A DNA stretch of 64,000 nucleotides, taken from contig NC_080046.1 of assembly GCF_012489685.1 (NCBI RefSeq), positions 34,559,176-34,623,175 of the forward strand. The letters are read 5' to 3'. The notes beneath the pieces were generated by a model, which ran no database searches, was not told the origin of the DNA, and saw only the letters and a program-made list of their open reading frames with translations. The stretch is from Lotus japonicus (lineage: Eukaryota; Streptophyta; Magnoliopsida; Fabales; Fabaceae). Position numbers and translations under genes: made by a program. Below are positions 35,201-50,600 of this stretch, piece after piece; the stretch's first letter is position 1, and each line of letters starts with the position of its first letter.

Positions 35201-38200
35201 GTCCTCTCAAAAGCTATACGTTGGCCTCTTTATACTTTCTTCCTACTCTAAACCCTAAAGCCTAAACACCCACATTTAGTTGAGCTCTACGAACTTGCAT
35301 CACATTCGGTGGAGGAATATCATGAGCTTAAACTTATGGTGGTACAAAAAGACACTTTTTGTCATTAGAGAGGAATTTTTCCACTCAAAAGCTACATGTT
35401 GGCCTCATTCTCCTTTGGTTCTTTTGTACTTATTTCTTTACAAATCTGCATTTGTAGTAAGTTTTAATTGAGTTCTACGAAATTATATCACATACAATGG
35501 ATTAATAACATTGATATTAAACTTATGTCCTCTCAAAAGCTATTTGTTTGCCTCTCTACCCATTTGTCTTACCCTAAACCCTAAACCCTAAAATCTAAAC
35601 CCTAAACACCCATATTTAGGTTAGCTCTACGAACTTGCATCACATTCGGTAAAGGAATATCATGAGCTTAAACTTATGGTAGTACAAAAAGACACATTTT
35701 GTCATTAGAGAGTAATGTCTCAACTCAAAAGTTATATGTTGGCCTCATTCTCCTTTGGTGCAAATGTACTTATTTCGTTACAATTCTCCATTTGTTGTAA
35801 GTTTTAGTTGAGTTCTACGAACTCATATCACATACAAAGAATTAATAACATCTATTTTATATTTATGTCCTCTCAAAAGCTATACGTTGGCCTCTTTATA
35901 CTTTTTTCCTACTCTAAACCCTAAACTCTAAACCCTAAACACCCACATTTAGTTGAGCTCTACGAACTTGCATCACATTCGGTGGAGGAATATAATGTGC
36001 TTATATTATGGTGGTACAAAGAGACAAATTTTGTCATTAGATAGGAATTTTTCCACTCAAAAGCTACATGCGGGCCTCATTCTCCTTTGGTTCTTTTGTA
36101 CTTATTTCTTTACAAATCTGCATTTGTAGTAAGTTTTAATTGAGCTCTACGAAATTATATCACATACAATGGATTAATAACATCGATATTAAATTTATGT
36201 CCTCTCAAAAGCTATTTGTTTGCCTCTTTACCCATTTGTCTTACCCTAAACCCTAAACCCTAAAACCTAAACCCTAAACACCCAAATTTAGTTGAGCTCT
36301 ACGAACTTGCATCACATTCGGTAAAGGAATATCATGAGCTTAAACTTATGGTAGTACAAAAAGACACATTTTGTCATTAGAGAGTAATTTCTCCACTCAA
36401 AAGTTATATGTTGGCCTCATTCTCCTTTGGTGCAAATGTACTTATTTCGTTACAATTCTCCATTTGTTGTAAGTTTTAGTTGAGTTCTACGAACTCATAT
36501 CACATACAATGAATTCATAACATCTATTTTATATTTATGTCCTCTCAAAAGCTATACGTTGGCCTCTTTATACTTTCTTCCTACTCTAAACCCTAAAGCC
36601 TAAACACCCACATTTAGTTGAGCTCTACGAACTTGCATCACATTCGGTGGAGGAATATCATGAGCTTAAACTTATGGTGGTACAAAAAGACACTTTTTGT
36701 CATTAGAGAGGAATTTTTCCACTCAAAAGCTACATGTTGGCCTCATTCTCCTTTGGTTCTTTTGTACTTATTTCTTTACAAATCTGCATTTGTAGTAAGT
36801 TTTAATTGAGCTCTACGAAATTATATCACATACAATGGATTAATAACATCGATATTAAATTTATGTCCTCTCAAAAGCTATTTGTTTGCCTCTTTACCCA
36901 TTTGTCTTACCCTAAACCCTAAACCCTAAATTCTAAACCCTAAACACCCACATTTAGTTGAGCTCTACGAACTTGCATCACATTCGGTAAAGGAATATCA
37001 TGAGCTTAAACTTATGGTAGTACAAAAAGACACATTTTGTCATTAGAGAGTAATTTCTCCACTCAAAAGTTATATGTTGGCCTCATTCTCCTTTGGTGCA
37101 AACATACTTATTTCGTTACAATTCTCCATTTGTTGTAAGTTTTAGTTGAGTTCTACGAACTCATATCACATACAATGAATTCATAACATCTATTTTATAT
37201 TTATGTCCTCTCAAAAGCTATACGTTGGCCTCTTTATACTTTCTTCCTACTCTAAACCCTAAAGCCTAAACACCCACATTTAGTTGAGCTCTACGAACTT
37301 GCATCACATTCGGTGGAGGAATATCATGAGCTTAAACTTATGGTGGTACAAAAAGACACTTTTTGTCATTAGAGAGGAATTTTTCCACTCAAAAGCTACA
37401 TGTTGGCCTCATTCTCCTTTGGTTCTTTTGTACTTATTTCTTTACAAATCTGCATTTGTAGTAAGTTTTAATTGAGTTCTACGAAATTATATCACATACA
37501 ATGGATTAATAACATTGATATTAAACTTATGTCCTCTCAAAAGCTATTTGTTTGCCTCTTTACCCATTTGTCTTACCCTAAACCCTAAACCCTAAAATCT
37601 AAACCCTAAACACCCATATTTAGGTTAGCTCTACGAACTTGCATCACATTCGGTAAAGGAATATCATGAGCTTAAACTTATGGTAGTACAAAAAGACACA
37701 TTTTGTCATTAGAGAGTAATGTCTCAACTCAAAAGTTATATGTTGGCCTCATTCTCCTTTGGTGCAAATGTACTTATTTCGTTACAATTCTCCATTTGTT
37801 GTAAGTTTTAGTTGAGTTCTACGAACTCATATCACATACAAAGAATTAATAACATCTATTTTATATTTATGTCCTCTCAAAAGCTATACGTTGGCCTCTT
37901 TATACTTTTTTCCTACTCTAAACCCTAAACTCTAAACCCTAAACACCCACATTTAGTTGAGCTCTACGAACTTGCATCACATTCGGTGGAGGAATATAAT
38001 GTGCTTATATTATGGTGGTACAAAGAGACAAATTTTGTCATTAGATAGGAATTTTTCCACTCAAAAGCTACATGCGGGCCTCATTCTCCTTTGGTTCTTT
38101 TGTACTTATTTCTTTACAAATCTGCATTTGTAGTAAGTTTTAATTGAGCTCTACGAAATTATATCACATACAATGGATTAATAACATCGATATTAAATTT

Positions 38201-38620
38201 ATGTCCTCTCAAAAGCTATTTGTTTGCCTCTTTACCCATTTGTCTTACCCTAAACCCTAAACCCTAAAACCTAAACCCTAAACACCCAAATTTAGTTGAG
38301 CTCTACGAACTTGCATCACATTCGGTAAAGGAATATCATGAGCTTAAACTTATGGTAGTACAAAAAGACACATTTTGTCATCAGAGAGTAATGTCTCCAC
38401 TCAAAAGTTATATGTTGGCCTCATTCTCCTTTGGTGCAAATGTACTTATTTCGTTACAATTCTCCATTTGTTGTAAGTTTTAGTTGAGTTCTACGAACTC
38501 ATATCACATACAATGAATTCATAACATCTATTTTATATTTATGTCCTCTCAAAAGCTATACGTTGGCCTCTTTATACTTCTTCCTACTCTAAACCCTAAA
38601 GCCTAAACACCCACATTTAG
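32284..38620 (+). repeat. Six-monomer higher-order repeat, three copies
   Basis: Unit order is A, B, A, B, divergent A, B. Copies start at 32284, 34614 and 36618; the last two are 2,004 and 2,003 bp long. The first is longer (2,330 bp) because one B is duplicated. Divergent A monomers (ATAATGTGCTTATATTATGG, GCGGGCC) at 33623, 35953 and 37957 mark the register. Copies two and three share the private variant ACAAAGAATTAATAAC. Confidence 0.87.
33962..34613 (+). repeat. Tandem duplication of one B monomer (2 x 326 bp)
   Basis: 33962-34287 and 34288-34613 are both type B, both 326 bp, and look identical by eye. This breaks A/B alternation and accounts for the extra 326 bp in the first six-monomer repeat. 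Confidence 0.85.
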
Positions 38621-41600
38621 TTGAGCTCTACGAACTTGCATCACATTCGGTGGAGGAATATCATGAGCTTAAACTTATGGTGGTACAAAAAGACACTTTT
38701 TGTCATTAGAGAGGAATTTTTCCACTCAAAAGCTACATGTTGGCCTCATTCTCCTTTGGTTCTTTTGTACTTATTTCTTTACAAATCTGCATTTGTAGTA
38801 AGTTTTAATTGAGCTCTACGAAATTATATCACATACAATGGATTAATAACATCGATATTAAATTTATGTCCTCTCAAAAGCTATTTGTTTGCCTCTTTAC
38901 CCATTTGTCTTACCCTAAACCCTAAACCCTAAAATCTAAACCCTAAACACCCACATTTAGTTGAGCTCTACGAACTTGCATCACATTCGGTAAAGGAATA
39001 TCATGAGCTTAAACTTATGGTAGTACAAAAAGACACTTTTTGTCATTAGAGAGTAATTTCTCCACTCAAAAGTTATATGTTGGCCTCATTCTCCTTTGGT
39101 GCAAATGTACTTATTTCGTTACAATTCTCCATTTGTTGTAAGTTTTAGTTGAGTTCTACGAACTCATATCACATACAATGAATTCATAACATCTATTTTA
39201 TATTTATGTCCTCTCAAAAGCTATACGTTGGCCTCTTCATACTTTTTTCCTACTCTAAACCCTAAACCCTAAACCCTAAACACCCACATTTAGTTGAGCT
39301 CTACGAACTTGCATCACATTCGGTGGAGGAATATCATGAGCTTAAACTTATGGTGGTACAAAAAGACACTTTTTGTCATTAGAGAGGAATTTTTCCACTC
39401 AAAAGCTACATGTTGGCCTCATTCTCCTTTGGTTCTTTTGTACTTATTTCTTTACAAATCTGCATTTGTAGTAAGTTTTAATTGAGTTCTACGAAATTAT
39501 ATCACATACAATGGATTAATAACATCGATATTAATTTATGTCCTCTCAAAAGCTATTTGTTTGCCTCTTTACCCATTTGTCTTACCCTAAACCCTAAACC
39601 CTAAAATCTAAACCCTAAACACCCATATTTAGGTTAGCTCTACGAACTTGCATCACATTCGGTAAAGGAATATCATGAGCTTAAACTTATGGTAGTACAA
39701 AAAGACACATTTTGTCATTAGAGAGTAATGTCTCACTCAAAAGTTATATGTTGGCCTCATTCTCCTTTGGTGCAAATGTACTTATTTCGTTACAATTCTC
39801 CATTTGTTGTAAGTTTTAGTTGAGTTCTACGAACTCATATCACATACAATGAATTAATAACATCTATTTTATATTTATGTCCTCTCAAAAGCTATACGTT
39901 GGCCTCTTTATACTTTTTTCCTACTCTAAACCCTAAACCCTAAACACCCACATTTAGTTGAGCTCTACGAACTTGCATCACATTCGGTGGAGGAATATCA
40001 TGAGCTTAAACTTATGGTGGTACAAAAAGACACTTTTTGTCATTAGAGAGGAATTTTCCACTCAAAAGCTACATGTTGGCCTCATTCTCCTTTGGTTCTT
40101 TTGTACTTATTTCTTTACAAATCTGCATTTGTAGTAAGTTTTAATTGAGCTCTACGAAATTATATCACATACAATGGATTAATAACATCGATATTAAATT
40201 TATGTCCTCTCAAAAGCTATTTGTTTGCCTCTTTACCCATTTGTCTTACCCTAAACCCTAAACCCTAAAATCTAAACCCTAAACACCCAATTTAGTTGAG
40301 CTCTACGAACTTGCATCACATTCGGTAAAGGAATATCATGAGCTTAAACTTATGGTAGTACAAAAAGACACTTTTTGTCATTAGAGAGTAATTTCTCCAC
40401 TCAAAAGTTATATGTTGGCCTCATTCTCCTTTGGTGCAAATGTACTTATTTCGTTACAATTCTCCATTTGTTGTAAGTTTTAGTTGAGTTCTACGAACTC
40501 ATATCACATACAATGAATTATAACATCTATTTTATATTTATGTCCTCTCAAAAGCTATACGTTGGCCTCTTTATACTTTTTTCCTACTCTAAACCCTAAA
40601 CCCTAAACACCCACATTTAGTTGAGCTCTACGAACTTGCATCACATTCGGTGGAGGAATATCATGAGCTTAAACTTATGGTGGTACAAAAAGACACTTTT
40701 TGTCATTAGAGAGGAATTTTTCCACTCAAAAGCTACATGTTGGCCTCATTCTCCTTTGGTTCTTTTGTACTTATTTCTTTACAAATCTGCATTTGTAGTA
40801 AGTTTTAATTGAGCTCTACGAAATTATATCACATACAATGGATTAATAACATCGATATTAAATTTATGTCCTCTCAAAAGCTATTTGTTTGCCTCTTTAC
40901 CCATTTGTCTTACCCTAAACCCTAAACCCTAAAACCTAAACCCTAAACACCCAAATTTAGTTGAGCTCTACGAACTTGCATCACATTCGGTAAAGGAATA
41001 TCATGAGCTTAAACTTATGGTAGTACAAAAAGACACTTTTGTCATTAGAGAGTAATTCTCCACTCAAAAGTTATATGTTGGCCTCATTCTCCTTTGGTGC
41101 AAATGTACTTATTTCGTTACAATTCTCCATTTGTTGTAAGTTTTAGTTGAGTTCTACGAACTCATATCACATACAATGAATTAATAACATCTATTTTATA
41201 TTTATGTCCTCTCAAAAGCTATACGTTGGCCTCTTTATACTTTTTTCCTACTCTAAACCCTAAACCCTAAACACCCACATTTAGTTGAGCTCTACGAACT
41301 TGCATCACATTCGGTGGAGGAATATCATGAGCTTAAACTTATGGTGGTACAAAAAGACACTTTTTGTCATTAGAGAGGAATTTTTCCACTCAAAAGCTAC
41401 ATGTTGGCCTCATTCTCCTTTGGTTCTTTTGTACTTATTTCTTTACAAATCTGCATTTGTAGTAAGTTTTAATTGAGCTCTACGAAATTATATCACATAC
41501 AATGGATTAATAACATCGATATTAAATTTATGTCCTCTCAAAAGCTATTTGTTTGCCTCTTTACCCATTTGTCTTACCCTAAACCCTAAACCCTAAAATC

Positions 41601-44600
41601 TAAACCCTAAACACCCATATTTAGGTTAGCTCTACGAACTTGCATCACATTCGGTAAAGGAATATCATGAGCTTAAACTTATGGTAGTACAAAAAGACAC
41701 TTTTTGTCATTAGAGAGTAATTTCTCCACTCAAAAGTTATATGTTGGCCTCATTCTCCTTTGGTGCAAATGTACTTATTTCGTTACAATTCTCCATTTGT
41801 TGTAAGTTTTAGTTGAGTTCTACGAACTCATATCACATACAATGAATTAATAACATCTATTTTATATTTATGTCCTCTCAAAAGCTATACGTTGGCCTCT
41901 TTATACTTTTTTCCTACTCTAAACCCTAAACCCTAAACACCCACATTTAGTTGAGCTCTACGAACTTGCATCACATTCGGTGGAGGAATATCATGAGCTT
42001 AAACTTATGGTGGTACAAAAAGACACTTTTTGTCATTAGAGAGGAATTTTTCCACTCAAAAGCTACATGTTGGCCTCATTCTCCTTTGGTTCTTTTGTAC
42101 TTATTTCTTTACAAATCTGCATTTGTAGTAAGTTTTAATTGAGCTCTACGAAATTATATCACATACAATGGATTAATAACATCGATATTAAATTTATGTC
42201 CTCTCAAAAGCTATTTGTTTGCCTCTTTACCCATTTGTCTTACCCTAAACCCTAAACCCTAAAATCTAAACCCTAAACACCCAATTTAGTTGAGCTCTAC
42301 GAACTTGCATCACATTCGGTAAAGGAATATCATGAGCTTAAACTTATGGTAGTACAAAAAGACACTTTTTGTCATTAGAGAGTAATTTCTCCACTCAAAA
42401 GTTATATGTTGGCCTCATTCTCCTTTGGTGCAAATGTACTTATTTCGTTACAATTCTCCATTTGTTGTAAGTTTTAGTTGAGTTCTACGAACTCATATCA
42501 CATACAATGAATTCATAACATCTATTTTATATTTATGTCCTCTCAAAAGCTATACGTTGGCCTCTTTATACTTTTTTCCTACTCTAAACCCTAAACCCTA
42601 AACACCCACATTTAGTTGAGCTCTACGAACTTGCATCACATTCGGTGGAGGAATATCATGAGCTTAAACTTATGGTGGTACAAAAAGACACTTTTTGTCA
42701 TTAGAGAGGAATTTTTCCACTCAAAAGCTACATGTTGGCCTCATTCTCCTTTGGTTCTTTTGTACTTATTTCTTTACAAATCTGCATTTGTAGTAAGTTT
42801 TAATTGAGCTCTACGAAATTATATCACATACAATGGATTAATAACATCGATATTAAATTTATGTCCTCTCAAAAGCTATTTGTTTGCCTCTTTACCCATT
42901 TGTCTTACCCTAAACCCTAAACCCTAAAACCTAAACCCTAAACACCCAAATTTAGTTGAGCTCTACGAACTTGCATCACATTCGGTAAAGGAATATCATG
43001 AGCTTAAACTTATGGTAGTACAAAAAGACACTTTTTGTCATTAGAGAGTAATTTCTCCACTCAAAAGTTATATGTTGGCCTCATTCTCCTTTGGTGCAAA
43101 TGTACTTATTTCGTTACAATTCTCCATTTGTTGTAAGTTTTAGTTGAGTTCTACGAACTCATATCACATACAATGAATTAATAACATCTATTTTATATTT
43201 ATGTCCTCTCAAAAGCTATACGTTGGCCTCTTTATACTTTTTTCCTACTCTAAACCCTAAACCCTAAACCTAAACACCCACATTTAGTTGAGCTCTACGA
43301 ACTTGCATCACATTCGGTGGAGGAATATCATGAGCTTAAACTTATGGTGGTACAAAAAGACACTTTTTGTCATTAGAGAGGAATTTTTCCACTCAAAAGC
43401 TACATGTTGGCCTCATTCTCCTTTGGTTCTTTTGTACTTATTTCTTTACAAATCTGCATTTGTAGTAAGTTTTAATTGAGCTCTACGAAATTATATCACA
43501 TACAATGGATTAATAACATCGATATTAAATTTATGTCCTCTCAAAAGCTATTTGTTTGCCTCTTTACCCATTTGTCTTACCCTAAACCCTAAACCCTAAA
43601 ATCTAAACCCTAAACACCCATATTTAGGTTAGCTCTACGAACTTGCATCACATTCGGTAAAGGAATATCATGAGCTTAAACTTATGGTAGTACAAAAAGA
43701 CACTTTTTGTCATTAGAGAGTAATTTCTCCACTCAAAAGTTATATGTTGGCCTCATTCTCCTTTGGTGCAAATGTACTTATTTCGTTACAATTCTCCATT
43801 TGTTGTAAGTTTTAGTTGAGTTCTACGAACTCATATCACATACAATGAATTCATAACATCTATTTTATATTTATGTCCTCTCAAAAGCTATACGTTGGCC
43901 TCTTTATACTTTTTTCCTACTCTAAACCCTAAACCTAAACACCCACATTTAGTTGAGCTCTACGAACTTGCATCACATTCGGTGGAGGAATATCATGAGC
44001 TTAAACTTATGGTGGTACAAAAAGACACTTTTTGTCATTAGAGAGGAATTTTTCCACTCAAAAGCTACATGTTGGCCTCATTCTCCTTTGGTTCTTTTGT
44101 ACTTATTTCTTTACAAATCTGCATTTGTAGTAAGTTTTAATTGAGCTCTACGAAATTATATCACATACAATGGATTAATAACATCGATATTAAATTTATG
44201 TCCTCTCAAAAGCTATTTGTTTGCCTCTTTACCCATTTGTCTTACCCTAAACCCTAAACCCTAAAATCTAAACCCTAAACACCCAATTTAGTTGAGCTCT
44301 ACGAACTTGCATCACATTCGGTAAAGGAATATCATGAGCTTAAACTTATGGTAGTACAAAAAGACACTTTTTGTCATTAGAGAGTAATTTCTCCACTCAA
44401 AAGTTATATGTTGGCCTCATTCTCCTTTGGTGCAAATGTACTTATTTCGTTACAATTCTCCATTTGTTGTAAGTTTTAGTTGAGTTCTACGAACTCATAT
44501 CACATACAATGAATTAATAACATCTATTTTATATTTATGTCCTCTCAAAAGCTATACGTTGGCCTCTTTATACTTTTTTCCTACTCTAAACCCTAAACCC

Positions 44601-47600
44601 TAAACACCCACATTTAGTTGAGCTCTACGAACTTGCATCACATTCGGTGGAGGAATATCATGAGCTTAAACTTATGGTGGTACAAAAAGACACTTTTTGT
44701 CATTAGAGAGGAATTTTTCCACTCAAAAGCTACATGTTGGCCTCATTCTCCTTTGGTTCTTTTGTACTTATTTCTTTACAAATCTGCATTTGTAGTAAGT
44801 TTTAATTGAGCTCTACGAAATTATATCACATACAATGGATTAATAACATCGATATTAAATTTATGTCCTCTCAAAAGCTATTTGTTTGCCTCTTTACCCA
44901 TTTGTCTTACCCTAAACCCTAAACCCTAAAATCTAAACCCTAAACACCCATATTTAGGTTAGCTCTACGAACTTGCATCACATTCGGTAAAGGAATATCA
45001 TGAGCTTAAACTTATGGTAGTACAAAAAGACACTTTTTGTCATTAGAGAGTAATTTCTCCACTCAAAAGTTATATGTTGGCCTCATTCTCCTTTGGTGCA
45101 AATGTACTTATTTCGTTACAATTCTCCATTTGTTGTAAGTTTTAGTTGAGTTCTACGAACTCATATCACATACAATGAATTAATAACATCTATTTTATAT
45201 TTATGTCCTCTCAAAAGCTATACGTTGGCCTCTTTATACTTTTTTCCTACTCTAAACCCTAAACCCTAAACACCCACATTTAGTTGAGCTCTACGAACTT
45301 GCATCACATTCGGTGGAGGAATATCATGAGCTTAAACTTATGGTGGTACAAAAAGACACTTTTTGTCATTAGAGAGGAATTTTTCCACTCAAAAGCTACA
45401 TGTTGGCCTCATTCTCCTTTGGTTCTTTTGTACTTATTTCTTTACAAATCTGCATTTGTAGTAAGTTTTAATTGAGCTCTACGAAATTATATCACATACA
45501 ATGGATTAATAACATCGATATTAAATTTATGTCCTCTCAAAAGCTATTTGTTTGCCTCTTTACCCATTTGTCTTACCCTAAACCCTAAACCCTAAAATCT
45601 AAACCCTAAACACCCATATTTAGTTGAGCTCTACGAACTTGCATCACATTCGGTAAAGGAATATCATGAGCTTAAACTTATGGTAGTACAAAAAGACACT
45701 TTTTGTCATTAGAGAGTAATTTCTCCACTCAAAAGTTATATGTTGGCCTCATTCTCCTTTGGTGCAAATGTACTTATTTCGTTACAATTCTCCATTTGTT
45801 GTAAGTTTTAGTTGAGTTCTACGAACTCATATCACATACAATGAATTATAACATCTATTTTATATTTATGTCCTCTCAAAAGCTATACGTTGGCCTCTTT
45901 ATACTTTTTTCCTACTCTAAACCCTAAACCCTAAACACCCACATTTAGTTGAGCTCTACGAACTTGCATCACATTCGGTGGAGGAATATCATGAGCTTAA
46001 ACTTATGGTGGTACAAAAAGACACTTTTTGTCATTAGAGAGGAATTTTTCCACTCAAAAGCTACATGTTGGCCTCATTCTCCTTTGGTTCTTTTGTACTT
46101 ATTTCTTTACAAATCTGCATTTGTAGTAAGTTTTAATTGAGCTCTACGAAATTATATCACATACAATGGATTAATAACATCGATATTAAATTTATGTCCT
46201 CTCAAAAGCTATTTGTTTGCCTCTTTACCCATTTGTCTTACCCTAAACCCTAAACCCTAAAATCTAAACCCTAAACACCCATATTTAGGTTAGCTCTACG
46301 AACTTGCATCACATTCGGTAAAGGAATATCATGAGCTTAAACTTATGGTAGTACAAAAAGACACTTTTTGTCATTAGAGAGTAATTTCTCCACTCAAAAG
46401 TTATATGTTGGCCTCATTCTCCTTTGGTGCAAATGTACTTATTTCGTTACAATTCTCCATTTGTTGTAAGTTTTAGTTGAGTTCTACGAACTCATATCAC
46501 ATACAATGAATTAATAACATCTATTTTATATTTATGTCCTCTCAAAAGCTATACGTTGGCCTCTTTATACTTTTTTCCTACTCTAAACCCTAAACCCTAA
46601 ACACCCACATTTAGTTGAGCTCTACGAACTTGCATCACATTCGGTGGAGGAATATCATGAGCTTAAACTTATGGTGGTACAAAAAGACACTTTTTGTCAT
46701 TAGAGAGGAATTTTTCCACTCAAAAGCTACATGTTGGCCTCATTCTCCTTTGGTTCTTTTGTACTTATTTCTTTACAAATCTGCATTTGTAGTAAGTTTT
46801 AATTGAGCTCTACGAAATTATATCACATACAATGGATTAATAACATCGATATTAAATTTATGTCCTCTCAAAAGCTATTTGTTTGCCTCTTTACCCATTT
46901 GTCTTACCCTAAACCCTAAACCCTAAAATCTAAACCCTAAACACCCATATTTAGTTGAGCTCTACGAACTTGCATCACATTCGGTAAAGGAATATCATGA
47001 GCTTAAACTTATGGTAGTACAAAAAGACACTTTTTGTCATTAGAGAGTAATTTCTCCACTCAAAAGTTATATGTTGGCCTCATTCTCCTTTGGTGCAAAT
47101 GTACTTATTTCGTTACAATTCTCCATTTGTTGTAAGTTTTAGTTGAGTTCTACGAACTCATATCACATACAATGAATTAATAACATCTATTTTATATTTA
47201 TGTCCTCTCAAAAGCTATACGTTGGCCTCTTTATACTTTTTTCCTACTCTAAACCCTAAACCTAACCTAAACACCCACATTTAGTTGAGCTCTACGAACT
47301 TGCATCACATTCGGTGGAGGAATATCATGAGCTTAAACTTATGGTGGTACAAAAAGACACTTTTTGTCATTAGAGAGGAATTTTTCCACTCAAAAGCTAC
47401 ATGTTGGCCTCATTCTCCTTTGGTTCTTTTGTACTTATTTCTTTACAAATCTGCATTTGTAGTAAGTTTTAATTGAGCTCTACGAAATTATATCACATAC
47501 AATGGATTAATAACATCGATATTAAATTTATGTCCTCTCAAAAGCTATTTGTTTGCCTCTTTACCCATTTGTCTTACCCTAAACCCTAAACCCTAAAATC

Positions 47601-50600
47601 TAAACCCTAAACACCCATATTTAGGTTAGCTCTACGAACTTGCATCACATTCGGTAAAGGAATATCATGAGCTTAAACTTATGGTAGTACAAAAAGACAC
47701 TTTTTGTCATTAGAGAGTAATTTCTCCACTCAAAAGTTATATGTTGGCCTCATTCTCCTTTGGTGCAAATGTACTTATTTCGTTACAATTCTCCATTTGT
47801 TGTAAGTTTTAGTTGAGTTCTACGAACTCATATCACATACAATGAATTAATAACATCTATTTTATATTTATGTCCTCTCAAAAGCTATACGTTGGCCTCT
47901 TTATACTTTTTCCTACTCTAAACCCTAAACCCTAAACACCCACATTTAGTTGAGCTCTACGAACTTGCATCACATTCGGTGGAGGAATATCATGAGCTTA
48001 AACTTATGGTGGTACAAAAAGACACTTTTTGTCATTAGAGAGGAATTTTTCCACTCAAAAGCTACATGTTGGCCTCATTCTCCTTTGGTTCTTTTGTACT
48101 TATTTCTTTACAAATCTGCATTTGTAGTAAGTTTTAATTGAGCTCTACGAAATTATATCACATACAATGGATTAATAACATCGATATTAAATTTATGTCC
48201 TCTCAAAAGCTATTTGTTTGCCTCTTTACCCATTTGTCTTACCCTAAACCCTAAACCCTAAAATCTAAACCCTAAACACCCAATTTAGTTGAGCTCTACG
48301 AACTTGCATCACATTCGGTAAAGGAATATCATGAGCTTAAACTTATGGTAGTACAAAAAGACACTTTTTGTCATTAGAGAGTAATTTCTCCACTCAAAAG
48401 TTATATGTTGGCCTCATTCTCCTTTGGTGCAAATGTACTTATTTCGTTACAATTCTCCATTTGTTGTAAGTTTTAGTTGAGTTCTACGAACTCATATCAC
48501 ATACAATGAATTATAACATCTATTTTATATTTATGTCCTCTCAAAAGCTATACGTTGGCCTCTTTATACTTTTTTCCTACTCTAAACCCTAAACCTAACC
48601 CTAAACACCCACATTTAGTTGAGCTCTACGAACTTGCATCACATTCGGTGGAGGAATATCATGAGCTTAAACTTATGGTGGTACAAAAAGACACTTTTTG
48701 TCATTAGAGAGGAATTTTTCCACTCAAAAGCTACATGTTGGCCTCATTCTCCTTTGGTTCTTTTGTACTTATTTCTTTACAAATCTGCATTTGTAGTAAG
48801 TTTTAATTGAGCTCTACGAAATTATATCACATACAATGGATTAATAACATCGATATTAAATTTATGTCCTCTCAAAAGCTATTTGTTTGCCTCTTTACCC
48901 ATTTGTCTTACCCTAAACCCTAAACCCTAAAATCTAAACCCTAAACACCCATATTTAGGTTAGCTCTACGAACTTGCATCACATTCGGTAAAGGAATATC
49001 ATGAGCTTAAACTTATGGTAGTACAAAAAGACACTTTTTGTCATTAGAGAGTAATTTCTCCACTCAAAAGTTATATGTTGGCCTCATTCTCCTTTGGTGC
49101 AAATGTACTTATTTCGTTACAATTCTCCATTTGTTGTAAGTTTTAGTTGAGTTCTACGAACTCATATCACATACAATGAATTAATAACATCTATTTTATA
49201 TTTATGTCCTCTCAAAAGCTATACGTTGGCCTCTTTATACTTTTTCCTACTCTAAACCCTAAACCCTAAACACCCACATTTAGTTGAGCTCTACGAACTT
49301 GCATCACATTCGGTGGAGGAATATCATGAGCTTAAACTTATGGTGGTACAAAAAGACACTTTTTGTCATTAGAGAGGAATTTTTCCACTCAAAAGCTACA
49401 TGTTGGCCTCATTCTCCTTTGGTTCTTTTGTACTTATTTCTTTACAAATCTGCATTTGTAGTAAGTTTTAATTGAGCTCTACGAAATTATATCACATACA
49501 ATGGATTAATAACATCGATATTAAATTTATGTCCTCTCAAAAGCTATTTGTTTGCCTCTTTACCCATTTGTCTTACCCTAAACCCTAAACCCTAAAATCT
49601 AAACCCTAAACACCCATATTTAGTTGAGCTCTACGAACTTGCATCACATTCGGTAAAGGAATATCATGAGCTTAAACTTATGGTAGTACAAAAAGACACT
49701 TTTTGTCATTAGAGAGTAATTTCTCCACTCAAAAGTTATATGTTGGCCTCATTCTCCTTTGGTGCAAATGTACTTATTTCGTTACAATTCTCCATTTGTT
49801 GTAAGTTTTAGTTGAGTTCTACGAACTCATATCACATACAATGAATTCATAACATCTATTTTATATTTATGTCCTCTCAAAAGCTATACGTTGGCCTCTT
49901 TATACTTTTTTCCTACTCTAAACCCTAAACCTAAACCCTAAACACCCACATTTAGTTGAGCTCTACGAACTTGCATCACATTCGGTGGAGGAATATCATG
50001 AGCTTAAACTTATGGTGGTACAAAAGACACTTTTTGTCATTAGAGAGGAATTTTTCCACTCAAAAGCTACATGTTGGCCTCATTCTCCTTTGGTTCTTTT
50101 GTACTTATTTCTTTACAAATCTGCATTTGTAGTAAGTTTTAATTGAGCTCTACGAAATTATATCACATACAATGGATTAATAACATCGATATTAAATTTA
50201 TGTCCTCTCAAAAGCTATTTGTTTGCCTCTTTACCCATTTGTCTTACCCTAAACCCTAAACCCTAAAATCTAAACCCTAAACACCCATATTTAGGTTAGC
50301 TCTACGAACTTGCATCACATTCGGTAAAGGAATATCATGAGCTTAAACTTATGGTAGTACAAAAAGACACTTTTTGTCATTAGAGAGTAATTTCTCCACT
50401 CAAAGTTATATGTTGGCCTCATTCTCCTTTGGTGCAAATGTACTTATTTCGTTACAATTCTCCATTTGTTGTAAGTTTTAGTTGAGTTCTACGAACTCAT
50501 ATCACATACAATGAATTAATAACATCTATTTTATATTTATGTCCTCTCAAAAGCTATACGTTGGCCTCTTTATACTTTTTTCCTACTCTAAACCCTAAAC

